Of a stretch of DNA of 50,532 nucleotides, positions 18,788-26,143 are shown one piece after another (position 1 is the first letter of the stretch; each line of letters opens with the position of its first letter). The DNA lies in NCBI GenBank assembly GCA_017454745.1, contig JAFTCL010000022.1:1-50532 (forward strand). The letters are read 5' to 3'. The notes beneath the pieces are model-generated. The model was not told the origin of the DNA. It did no database searches and saw only the letters and a program-made list of their open reading frames with translations. The stretch comes from Kiritimatiellia bacterium (lineage in GTDB: Bacteria > Verrucomicrobiota > Kiritimatiellia > RFP12 > UBA1067). The translations under genes were made by a program, and so were the position numbers.

Positions 18788-18803
18788 TGGCATGTTTCGT
18801 GCG
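18788..18803 (+). promoter_or_regulatory. Sigma54 (-24/-12) promoter of the tRNA-like RNA
   Basis: TGGCATGTTTCGTGCG has GG at 18789-18790 and GC at 18801-18802, the required 10-base interval, and matches TGGCAYRNNNNTTGCW except for the first T of the -12 box. Counting from GC at -12, transcription would start at 18814, the first base of the RNA's terminal helix. Divergent rtcR is the obvious activator. Confidence 0.75.
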
Positions 18804-18813
18804 ATTGTATTAC

Positions 18814-18888
18814 TGCCGTCGATGAAACTCGCGGGAGCAGCGGTTTCCAAAACCGCCAGCGCCGGTTCGATCCCGGCCCCCGACGGTA
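18814..18888 (+). ncRNA. 75-nt tRNA-like RNA at the head of the rtc operon
   Basis: It folds by eye into a tRNA cloverleaf. Terminal helix: TGCCGTCG (18814-18821) with CGACGGTA (18881-18888), 8 pairs with one G-U. A 3x3 internal loop (ATG/CCC, which could add one G-C pair) follows. D-like arm: CTC-GCGG-GAG (18828-18837), with a loop too short for a real D loop. Anticodon arm: GCGGT-TTCCAAA-ACCGC (18840-18856), anticodon CCA (Trp). Variable CAGC. T arm: GCCGG-TTCGATC-CCGGC (18861-18877), with a canonical T loop. No CCA end is encoded. It is therefore a tRNA mimic, not a working tRNA-Trp. The Salmonella rsr-yrl-rtc operon also contains an RNA with a tRNA-like module, but no Ro60 gene is seen here. 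Possible roles are an RtcR ligand, an RtcA/RtcB substrate, or a damage decoy. Confidence 0.72.
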
Positions 18889-19097
18889 CTTGGACGAAAA
18901 CGAATGGAGGTTGACAACTATGAAAAAACGGGTAAGCATAGCGCGGGCGCTCAATCCGTAAAACTTGTCACGCATTCTTGTTCCGGTCCTTCACCCGGCA
19001 AAGGCGTACTACTGGGCGCCTCCCAAAGTCGCCTGAGCCGGGGCTTTGTTCTGGCGCAACTCAAAGAATCCCGACAACTAGAAATTGAGAACCTATT
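18889..19097 (+). other. Leader between tRNA-like RNA and SWIM gene, with a 13-codon ORF
   Basis: No terminator with a T run follows the RNA, so the promoter at 18788 should also transcribe the SWIM gene. A good GGAGG at 18906-18910 serves ATG 18920, which opens only a 13-residue ORF (MKKRVSIARALNP, stop at 18961). That start is much stronger than the SWIM gene's own. A short G-U-rich hairpin (19037-19055) and CCGG arms near 18980-19000 suggest structure. The ORF may be a leader peptide, the 5' remnant of a lost gene, or chance. I recognise no protein in any frame of 18962-19097. Confidence 0.35.
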
Positions 19098-20600
19098 ATG
19101 GATCAACGGCTTAAAGAATTGTTTGTCCAGGCTGACGAGACGGATCTTTCCATTTGGACAGATTCGCGCATGGTCGATCGCGCATACGGCTATCTCGATA
19201 AAATCGAAGATATGGCGTATGTCGATGGACAGGGAGTGTTTGCCAAAGTCCGCGGCACGAATCTCTACTATACGCACGTCTTCCGCAGCGATGACAACGG
19301 GTTGGAGTCCGAATGTTCCTGCCCGGTAAGACGTCGTTGCAAACATGGTGTTGCCGTGATTATGAGTTGCCGGAAAAGTATTGATGACAATGAGACTATT
19401 GACGAGCGCGCGGAGAACTGCGAATTAGTGAAAGAATCGGTATCAGCTCTCGCCGATGCGAATAAGGCAATACCGGAACGTGAGCAAAAAATTCTGGAGG
19501 CGCGTCTCGCAAAAGAGCGGGAGGCCGAAACGATCAGGCAGGAAACGGAGAAACGAAGAACCGCAGCAATGTCTTTCTTCGGCTCATTTCTCGGCAAGAT
19601 GCGCAAAGCCGATGCCAAAGGCGATGTGAAAAGCGTTCTGAAGATTTTGGACGAAGCTTGCGCTTGGACAAGCGATGATTTCGACATTATGTCCTACGGA
19701 CATGAACTCTACGATCTGATCACGGCCATGTCCCGAATCGCGCTTGCAGCGATGGATAAAAGCGGGATGTCAGATTGGGAAAAGATCGTATATGCCCATT
19801 TCTCGAACACTCCCTATCGCTATTATGCGCCTCCAAGCGAGATATACGATGAGTTCTGGGATGAGAAACACCCGGGCAGGTTTACAAGCGACACCTGGGC
19901 TATAGTTGGAGCGGAAATAAAACGTCGAATTGCCGAAAAGTCCGTAGCGAAGATTGGATACCACGAGGCGCATCACCATGTTCGAGACGCTGTATTTGCG
20001 TTCTCGCAAGCAGGGTTGAAAGACGAAGCGGCATCGCTCTGCGCCGACCTTGCGGATGTTACGCTTGAATGGGGAGAGGCAGCGGACATGTTGCTTGATC
20101 TTGGGCGGATTGAGGAGGCGAAAGCGGTTTTGCTGCGCGGTATGCACGGAACATATCTGGGTGATGGATCCTTCGAGGATTTCGCGCCTATTTGCGACAA
20201 GTATGCGGACGCCCTGTCGGCAGGCGGAAACCATGGTCTTGCGGCAACCGTGAGGACCGGAGCATTCCTGTTTCGCAGCGGGGGATACAGTGGCCGGAGA
20301 ACGGTTGAGCTATATGATGCCATTCTTGAGGAGGCGGACAAGGCCCATGCAAAGGACGCGACACGAATGGCGCTTCTCCGCATACTCAAGACCGGCATCG
20401 TGCCGAAGGAACTTGCCGTATGGGAGCCGTGCGCACAGGCATGGTACAGGCCGGAAGTCTCTGTACAACCAGCGCCGCCTTGGCCGTTGCCGCCTCTTCC
20501 GCGTGAATGGAAACTCCGGCTTTCAGTGTCGCTTTGGAATAGTAAGGATGAATTTCTTGCGGATCAGGCGCTCGTTAGGGAAATTGAGAGCACGCATTGA
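19098..20600 (+). CDS. SWIM zinc-finger protein of the RNA-repair operon
   Basis: 500 residues. The SWIM finger CSCPVRRRCKHGVAVI (about residues 74-89) has the CxC...CxH zinc ligands. A charged coiled-coil-like helix follows (about 125-165, rich in E/K/R), then a long alpha-helical part (about 170-440) that looks like TPR- or HEAT-type repeats (YHEAHHHVRDAVFAFSQAGLKDEAASLCADL and similar). The C-terminus is proline- and tryptophan-rich (PPWPLPPLPREW). SWIM fingers bind nucleic acid or protein, and SWIM-family genes occur in some rtc loci. Its place between the tRNA-like RNA and rtcA makes an RNA-recognition or adaptor role plausible; this is inference. The start ATG 19098 has only a weak GAG upstream, so translation may depend on coupling or be low. 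Confidence 0.8.
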   Translation: MDQRLKELFVQADETDLSIWTDSRMVDRAYGYLDKIEDMAYVDGQGVFAKVRGTNLYYTHVFRSDDNGLESECSCPVRRRCKHGVAVIMSCRKSIDDNETIDERAENCELVKESVSALADANKAIPEREQKILEARLAKEREAETIRQETEKRRTAAMSFFGSFLGKMRKADAKGDVKSVLKILDEACAWTSDDFDIMSYGHELYDLITAMSRIALAAMDKSGMSDWEKIVYAHFSNTPYRYYAPPSEIYDEFWDEKHPGRFTSDTWAIVGAEIKRRIAEKSVAKIGYHEAHHHVRDAVFAFSQAGLKDEAASLCADLADVTLEWGEAADMLLDLGRIEEAKAVLLRGMHGTYLGDGSFEDFAPICDKYADALSAGGNHGLAATVRTGAFLFRSGGYSGRRTVELYDAILEEADKAHAKDATRMALLRILKTGIVPKELAVWEPCAQAWYRPEVSVQPAPPWPLPPLPREWKLRLSVSLWNSKDEFLADQALVREIESTH

Positions 20601-20904
20601 ACGGTGGAATTCTGAAAAAGTGACACCAGCAGGACGGCAAACACGCAGAGCGACATCGACACGCGCAACGTATTCATAGTGCCATCACTCGCTCCTCCGG
20701 TTCTGCGAGCTTATTGCGGCGTAGAACCTTCGCAAGGCGCTACGGCATTTGCTCAAGAGCAACGCGTCCTTCATGGAATGGTTCGATTGACGGACCAGCT
20801 CAGGATCTTCAAGAACATCACGTTCCCAATCTTACCCAGGTATTACCTACGCTAGAATCGTTCTTCAAACAATATGTTACGCTTCAATATAAAATCATAT
20901 AACC
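20601..20904 (+). pseudogene. Decayed RlaP/COG3541-type nucleotidyltransferase
   Basis: Three conserved pieces of this family appear in order but in three different frames. First, QSDIDTRNVFIVPS near 20661-20702, whose D-x-D is the metal-binding pair of pol-beta-type nucleotidyltransferases. Second, NLRKALRHLLKSNASFMEWF (20725-20784), immediately preceded by TAG where the family has Trp (GWxLRKAL). Third, NLTQVLPTLESFFKQYVTLQ (20829-20888), equivalent to the later FFSP...HY helix. About 300 bases remain of a gene that is usually 700-1000. RlaP-type enzymes are known neighbours of RtcB/RtcA, so this is a lost member of the same operon. A product is not expected. Confidence 0.7.
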
Positions 20905-20962
20905 ACTATCTTCTGAGATATTTAGCTGGATGTTGATTGCCGAATTTAACGCGGTTTCCCAT

Positions 20963-20978
20963 TGGCACGGATATTGCT
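20963..20978 (+). promoter_or_regulatory. Near-perfect sigma54 promoter of rtcAB
   Basis: TGGCACGGATATTGCT matches TGGCACGNNNNTTGCW at every fixed position, with GG at 20964-20965 and GC at 20976-20977. The predicted start is 20989, one base before the rtcA ATG at 20990. This gives rtcAB its own RtcR-dependent promoter, separate from the one driving the tRNA-like RNA and SWIM gene. Confidence 0.85.
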
Positions 20979-20989
20979 TTTAGTATGGC

Positions 20990-21967
20990 ATGAACAAGGT
21001 GATTGTGATAGACGGATCGCGGGGCGAGGGCGGCGGGCAGGTGCTGCGCACGTCGCTGACGCTGAGCGCGGCAACGGGACAGCAGATGCAGATTGAGAAG
21101 ATCCGCGCCGGGCGCGAAAGACCGGGATTGAAGCGGCAGCATTTGACATGTGTCAAGGCCGTCGCCGAGATTTGCGGCGCAAAAGTGTCCGAAGTTGAGG
21201 TTGGGGCGAACGAGCTGGAGTTTACACCCGGCATGATAAAGGGCGGCGACTATCGCTTCGACATCGGAACCGCCGGGAGTGTAACACTCGTGGCGCAGAC
21301 CATCCTACCCGTGCTACTGAAGGCAGACACGCCCTCCAGCGTGACGATTACCGGAGGGACGCATGTCCCGTTTGCACCAATCTGGGAGTTCTTCGCCGAG
21401 ACGTACCTTCCCGAGCTTCGGAGGATGGGCGCCCGCGTTGAGGCGGAGCTGGACGCATGCGGATTCTACCCTGCGGCGGGCGGCGCCGTGAGGCTCAGGG
21501 TATGGCCGCTGGCGGTCGACGCAGTGCCGCATGAATACAATCTGACGGACCTTGGCACATTCCGTAACGGAAAGGTCGTCGGCGTCGTTTCGGCGCTACC
21601 CGATTCTATTGCGGAATCGGAAGTCGAAATCGTCAGCAATCAGCTGAACGAACTGGGGCTGGAACACGAGGTGCGGCGGGTCAAGTCGTTCGGTCCGGGA
21701 AACTACTGTTATGCTCAGCTCGACTACGAACGCGGATCCGTGGTGTTCTCTTCCATTGGCACCTACTCCAAGTCGCGCAAATCGGTGGCGAATGAAATCG
21801 TCACGGCGGTGCGCGAGTTCGTGAAGTCCGGCAAGGCGTGCGAAAAACACCTCGCCGACCAGTTGCTCGTCCCAATGGAAATGTTCGCAGGAGGCGACCT
21901 TGATGTCCAAAAGGAGACGAAACATTACACTACCAACCGCGATGTGATCGCGCAATTCAGAACTTGA
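20990..21967 (+). CDS. rtcA: RtcA, RNA 3'-terminal phosphate cyclase
   Basis: 325 residues. The family start IDGSRGEGGGQVLRTSLTLS and the later motifs IGTAGSVTLVAQ, GTHVPFAP and HLADQLLVPM are present. The C-terminal KHYTTN supplies the His that becomes adenylylated in this family. RtcA uses ATP to convert RNA 3'-phosphates to 2',3'-cyclic phosphates, which RtcB can join. The gene is 12 bases before rtcB. The order rtcA-rtcB is the reverse of E. coli rtcBA. ATG 20990 lies one base after the predicted transcription start and has no ribosome site. GTG 21002 has AAGG in front of it but would remove the conserved first strand, so leaderless translation from 20990 is preferred. Confidence 0.97.
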   Translation: MNKVIVIDGSRGEGGGQVLRTSLTLSAATGQQMQIEKIRAGRERPGLKRQHLTCVKAVAEICGAKVSEVEVGANELEFTPGMIKGGDYRFDIGTAGSVTLVAQTILPVLLKADTPSSVTITGGTHVPFAPIWEFFAETYLPELRRMGARVEAELDACGFYPAAGGAVRLRVWPLAVDAVPHEYNLTDLGTFRNGKVVGVVSALPDSIAESEVEIVSNQLNELGLEHEVRRVKSFGPGNYCYAQLDYERGSVVFSSIGTYSKSRKSVANEIVTAVREFVKSGKACEKHLADQLLVPMEMFAGGDLDVQKETKHYTTNRDVIAQFRT

Positions 21968-21979
21968 AAGGCAACGAAG

Positions 21980-23215
21980 ATGAAATGGGAAAAGCTTGAG
22001 GACGGGTATTCAATCCCCGTGAAAAGCTGGTGCGATAACTGCGAGGAGGGAGCCGTGAAGCAGGCGGCGAACCTCGCGCAACATCCCGCGCTGTTCCACC
22101 ACGTCGCCATGATGCCCGACGCGCATCAAGGCTACGGCATGCCGATCGGCGGAGTCGTCGCGGCCGACAACGCCGTAATCCCTGCGGCTGTCGGCGTTGA
22201 CATCGGTTGCGGAATGATCGCGACGGAGACGGACATCCCGGCGGAGCGTTTTGCGGATATGTCGTTCCGGCGAGCGTTTCAGGAAAAGCTGAAAGAGCGC
22301 CTCCCCGTCGGCGAGGGCGTATCCCATAAGACAACTCAAGACTGGGCGGGATTCGAGGAGTACACCGCAAACAACGAAATGCGCTCGGACCTATGGCCAT
22401 CGAAACTGGACCGCATGAACCTCGGCACGCTCGGCGGAGGCAACCACTTCATCGAGCTGCAGAAGAGTACTTCTCTTGACGGAGTTGGCGAGCCCGAAGG
22501 CGGCGCGAAGGTGTGGATCATGATCCACTCCGGCTCGCGCAACCTCGGCAAGCGGATCGAGGAGCACTATCATCGTATCGCGAACCGGCTCTGCACGCGC
22601 TTCCGCGTGCCGCTCGCCGACCCCGATCTCGCGTTCCTGCCGATCGAGGAGACGGACGGTCACAACTACTTCACCGACATGCTTTTCGCGCTGCGCTACG
22701 CTAAGGAGAACCGCCGCCGCATGATGGAGGTGATGAAGGAGACCGTCGCAGAGTTCGTCCCCGAGGTAAACTTCGTGAGAACGATCGACATCCACCACAA
22801 CTACGCGGCATGCGAAGAGCATTTCGGAAAGAAAGTGTTCGTGCACCGGAAGGGCGCGACGTCGGCGAAACTGGACGAGATCGGCGTCATCCCCGGCTCG
22901 ATGGGTACGGCAAGTTACATCGTGCGCGGTCTGGGGAACCCCGACTCGTTCATGAGCTGCTCGCACGGCGCGGGCCGCCGCATGAGCCGTATCGCGGCCT
23001 CGACCACGCTTACCGTGGAGGAGTGCGACAAGGCGATGGACGGCATCGTCTGCGAGCGGTGGCACAAGTACCATGGCTTTGGCAAGGCCAAGGGGCGGCT
23101 CGACCTATCCGAGGCTCCGCAGGCGTACAAGGACATCGAGGACGTCATCGCGTCCGAGCGTGACCTCGTGGAACCGCTGGTCCGCTTGATGCCGCTCGCC
23201 TGCCTAAAAGGGTGA
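21980..23215 (+). CDS. rtcB: RtcB, RNA-splicing ligase
   Basis: 411 residues, typical of the shorter bacterial form. Metal- and GMP-binding motifs are intact: VDIGCGM, GGGNHFIEL, HSGSR, DIHHNYA, HRKGAT, PGSMGTASYI and SCSHGAGRRMSR, whose His is the guanylylated residue. RtcB joins 2',3'-cyclic-phosphate (or 3'-phosphate) and 5'-OH RNA ends with GTP and Mn. With RtcA it repairs tRNAs or other RNAs cut by endonucleases. AAAGG precedes ATG 21980. No archease gene is seen nearby. The hairpin at 23262 probably ends the operon. Confidence 0.98.
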   Translation: MKWEKLEDGYSIPVKSWCDNCEEGAVKQAANLAQHPALFHHVAMMPDAHQGYGMPIGGVVAADNAVIPAAVGVDIGCGMIATETDIPAERFADMSFRRAFQEKLKERLPVGEGVSHKTTQDWAGFEEYTANNEMRSDLWPSKLDRMNLGTLGGGNHFIELQKSTSLDGVGEPEGGAKVWIMIHSGSRNLGKRIEEHYHRIANRLCTRFRVPLADPDLAFLPIEETDGHNYFTDMLFALRYAKENRRRMMEVMKETVAEFVPEVNFVRTIDIHHNYAACEEHFGKKVFVHRKGATSAKLDEIGVIPGSMGTASYIVRGLGNPDSFMSCSHGAGRRMSRIAASTTLTVEECDKAMDGIVCERWHKYHGFGKAKGRLDLSEAPQAYKDIEDVIASERDLVEPLVRLMPLACLKG

Positions 23216-23261
23216 TGGCGCAGCACGTCCGTCTCCAGTAAAATCCCCGTCTCCCTATAGA

Positions 23262-23294
23262 CTAAACGCAAGAACCAAAAATTCTTGCGTTTAG
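23262..23294 (+). terminator. Strong hairpin terminator after rtcB
   Basis: A perfect 13-base inverted repeat, CTAAACGCAAGAA and TTCTTGCGTTTAG, around a 7-base loop (CCAAAAA), followed by CTTTAT. The T run is poor, but the helix is long and sits 46 bases after the rtcB stop. Confidence 0.6.
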
Positions 23295-23331
23295 CTTTAT
23301 ACGGCAGCTTCAATTTTTTTATGGTTTTGGA

Positions 23332-23360
23332 TTGTTTTTGTCCAGCCAAGACGATATAAT
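23332..23360 (+). promoter_or_regulatory. Sigma70-type promoter of the aroF gene run
   Basis: TATAAT (23355-23360) is perfect. TTGTTT (23332-23337) lies 17 bases upstream as a weak -35. The predicted start near 23367 gives a leader of about 60 bases before aroF. Confidence 0.55.
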
Positions 23361-23427
23361 ATTAGCATAGTTTTTTGATTATGGGGGAGTGCGGTGCAAA
23401 CCGCGTCGAAACGGGATTAGGCTTCGG

Positions 23428-24234
23428 ATGATTTTTGAACGCGACAATCCGGCGGCGAAGCCGGAGATAAAGGTTGGTAACGTGGTTTTGGGCGGCAACC
23501 GGCTGGTGCTGATTGCCGGGCCTTGCACTGTGGAGAGCCGCAGCCAACTATTGGAAACCGCGATTGCCGCAAAAGAGGGCGGGGCATCGATCCTGCGCGG
23601 CGGGGCGTACAAGCCTCGCACCTCGCCCAGCAGTTTCCAAGGTTTGCGTGAACACGGGCTGGAACTGCTCGCGGAGGCCCGCGAAATTACCGGAATGCCA
23701 ATAGTGACCGAAGTGCTGGACACTACGCAGTTAGAAACAGTGGCGGCCGTAGCGGATATGTTGCAAATCGGTAGCCGCAACATGAGTAATTCTGTTCTGT
23801 TGCAAAAAGCCGGGGCGATGGGAAAACCGGTTTTGCTCAAGCGCGGGATGTGTTCCACCATTAACGAGTTTCTTTTGGCGGCTGAGTATGTGCTGGAGGC
23901 GGGTTGCCGCGATCTGGTGTTGTGCGAACGCGGCATCCGGACTTTCGAAACCGCCACCAGGTTCACTCTCGATCTGAATGCCGTGCCGCTGCTGAAGCGG
24001 ATGACTTGGCTGCCGGTGGTGGTTGACCCCAGCCACGGAACAGGACGCGAAGAGCTGGTAAGCCCGATGGCCCGCGCCGCCGTGGCTTGCGGCGCGGACG
24101 GGGTGATGGTTGAACTGCACCCCTGCCCCGCCAACGCGCTTTGCGACGGACCGCAATGCCTGACCCCTGAGAAATTCCACGATTTGGTAAAAGGGTTGCG
24201 TCTAATGGCCTCCGCCATCGGTCGCAGTATGTAA
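23428..24234 (+). CDS. aroF: DAHP synthase, type I-beta (AroF-like)
   Basis: 268 residues. It has the KDO8PS-related short DAHP synthase features: [52 protein letters not shown] and [10 protein letters not shown], the Cys, His, Glu and Asp metal ligands being in these motifs. It condenses phosphoenolpyruvate and erythrose-4-phosphate, the first step of aromatic amino acid synthesis. No N-terminal ferredoxin-like or chorismate-mutase regulatory domain is attached, so feedback control is not evident. Start ATG 23428 is chosen from family length. It opens a long same-strand run of genes. Confidence 0.95.
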   Translation: MIFERDNPAAKPEIKVGNVVLGGNRLVLIAGPCTVESRSQLLETAIAAKEGGASILRGGAYKPRTSPSSFQGLREHGLELLAEAREITGMPIVTEVLDTTQLETVAAVADMLQIGSRNMSNSVLLQKAGAMGKPVLLKRGMCSTINEFLLAAEYVLEAGCRDLVLCERGIRTFETATRFTLDLNAVPLLKRMTWLPVVVDPSHGTGREELVSPMARAAVACGADGVMVELHPCPANALCDGPQCLTPEKFHDLVKGLRLMASAIGRSM

Positions 24235-24267
24235 TCATTTTTTTGTTGATTAACCTTGGGGAACGAG

Positions 24268-26133
24268 ATGAAAACTAACTTGATTCTTTCACTGGCCGCC
24301 GCAGCTGGATTTTCCATCTGCTCAAGCGCGGCGGAATACCTTTCTCCGGAATACCTGGCGACATCCGCCGACGGCTCGAAGGTGATAGTCACCTGCGCCA
24401 CCGCGAAAAAGCTGGTCACCATCAATGCGGATAACGGTGAGAAAATCGGGGAAATCGCGCTGAAATTCCAACCGAGCGGGATCGCGGTTGCCAAAGACGG
24501 TTCCATATATGTCGCCGGGGGCGGGGTTGAGGGACAGCTGCTTAAACTGGACACGAACGGGAAACCGTTGAAATCGACAGAGGTGGGCCATACCCCCATT
24601 GCCCCGGCGGTCAGTCCCGACGGAAAAACCGTATGCGTGGCCAACCGTTTTTCCAACACGGTGTCGTTCATTGACACCGAAAAAATGTCGGTGTCCGCTA
24701 CGGTTAAAGTGCTTCGCGAACCGCACGCGTTGGCGTTCGGCACCGAAGGGCGCCTATTGTTTGCGGCCAATCACCTGCCCTACTGCAAAGGCACCGACGC
24801 GGTGGTCGCGGCGGCAGTTTCGGTGATTAACACCGCCGACCTCAGTCAGCCCGCCAAAAACATTCTGCTTCCCAACGGGTCAACCGGGGTGCGCGGCATC
24901 ACGGCGTCGCCGGACGGCGCAAGCATTTATGTAACCCACACCTTCGGGCGTTATCTGTTGCCGACCACGCAACTGGAGCGGGGTTGGATGAACACCGCCG
25001 CCTTAAGTGTGTTTGACGGGACAACCGGAGCTTACATAAACACCGTGCTGCTGGACGACATCGACCTCGGGGCGGCAAACCCGTGGGGCGTGGCGGTCTC
25101 AGCTGACAATCAGCGCATCGCCGTTACCCACGCCGGTACCCGCGAGGTAAGCGTGATCGACCGCGCCGCGTTACACCGGCAACTGGAACAGGCCGCCAAA
25201 GGGGAAGCGGTGACCGAGGTCACCAAAAACGCCTCGGACGTTCCGAACGACCTGTCGTTCCTGGCGAGAATCCGCAAACGTTATCGATTCGACGGCGACG
25301 GGCCGCGCGGGGTGTGTTTCGCGGGCAACCGAATCTTCACTTCCCTCTATTTCGCCGACGCGGTGGGGAAGATCGACCTTGCTGCGTCCGTTCCGGGCAC
25401 GGAGCTTTCGCGGCTCGGACCGGAAGTTGACCTGACCAAGGACCGAGTCCGCCGCGGCGAGATGCTGTGGAACGACGGGACAATGTGTTTCCAGCATTGG
25501 CAAAGCTGCGCCAGCTGTCATCCCGACGCCCGTTCCGATGCGCTTAACTGGGATTTGCTTAACGACGGAATCGGCAACCCCAAGCAATCCAAAAGCTTGA
25601 TTTACTGTCACCTCACCCCGCCGGCAATGGTGACCGGAATCCGCCCCGGCATGAAAGCCTGCAACCGTAAAGGCATCACTTTCATCCAGTTCGTGGTGCG
25701 GCCGGAAGAGGACGGGTTGTGTCTCGATGAATACGTGATGTCTCTGGCCCCGACACCCAGTCCCGAGCTCGGCCGCGGCTGGTTCTCCCGCGCAGTGCTT
25801 TCGGACGCCGCCAAACGCGGCGAGAAGCTGTTCAAACAGGCCGGTTGCGCCGAATGCCACCCCGAAGGTCAGACCGGGCCCAACGGCGAAAAACTCTACA
25901 CCGACATGAAGCTTTACGATATGGGCCTTGGGGTAGGCAATGAGGAGCACCGAAAGTTTGACACCCCTTCGCTCACGGAGTGTTGGAGAACCGCTCCCTA
26001 TCTTTATGACGGGCGGGCCTTGACGATCGAAGAAGTCTTGACCGAATGCAACCCGAACGACTCCCACGGCAAGACCAAAGATCTAACCCCGGAGCAAATC
26101 AAGGATTTGGCGGCTTACATCCGTTCGCTGTAG
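24268..26133 (+). CDS. Secreted YVTN-type beta-propeller fused to a dihaem cytochrome c peroxidase-like domain
   Basis: 621 residues; a clear signal peptide starts at ATG 24268 (GGGGAACGAG upstream). Residues about 25-370 form propeller blades with repeats such as PSGIAVAKDGSIYVA and SPDGKTVCVANRFSNTVSFID. The C-terminal part has two haem sites, CASCH (about 413) and CAECH (about 527), in the MauG/CcpA-like arrangement, with a motif KFDTPSLTECWRTAPYLYDG typical of the second haem domain. It should be a periplasmic dihaem redox protein. Peroxidase activity is possible but unproven, and such fusions are frequent in PVC bacteria. An exported cytochrome in an apparently fermentative genome is worth noting. 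The stop is TAG. Confidence 0.85.
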   Translation: MKTNLILSLAAAAGFSICSSAAEYLSPEYLATSADGSKVIVTCATAKKLVTINADNGEKIGEIALKFQPSGIAVAKDGSIYVAGGGVEGQLLKLDTNGKPLKSTEVGHTPIAPAVSPDGKTVCVANRFSNTVSFIDTEKMSVSATVKVLREPHALAFGTEGRLLFAANHLPYCKGTDAVVAAAVSVINTADLSQPAKNILLPNGSTGVRGITASPDGASIYVTHTFGRYLLPTTQLERGWMNTAALSVFDGTTGAYINTVLLDDIDLGAANPWGVAVSADNQRIAVTHAGTREVSVIDRAALHRQLEQAAKGEAVTEVTKNASDVPNDLSFLARIRKRYRFDGDGPRGVCFAGNRIFTSLYFADAVGKIDLAASVPGTELSRLGPEVDLTKDRVRRGEMLWNDGTMCFQHWQSCASCHPDARSDALNWDLLNDGIGNPKQSKSLIYCHLTPPAMVTGIRPGMKACNRKGITFIQFVVRPEEDGLCLDEYVMSLAPTPSPELGRGWFSRAVLSDAAKRGEKLFKQAGCAECHPEGQTGPNGEKLYTDMKLYDMGLGVGNEEHRKFDTPSLTECWRTAPYLYDGRALTIEEVLTECNPNDSHGKTKDLTPEQIKDLAAYIRSL

Positions 26134-26143
26134 GAGCTGAAAC

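Noticed and set aside
18815..18888. A functional tRNA-Trp (CCA anticodon)
   Set aside because: The D arm has a 4-base loop, the acceptor has a 3x3 internal loop, no CCA is encoded, and the 5' end coincides with a sigma54 start; a tRNA mimic is the better reading.
18904..19329. 141-codon plus-strand ORF across the SWIM gene start
   Set aside because: It overlaps the SWIM gene in another frame, including the zinc-finger region, and has no recognisable sequence.
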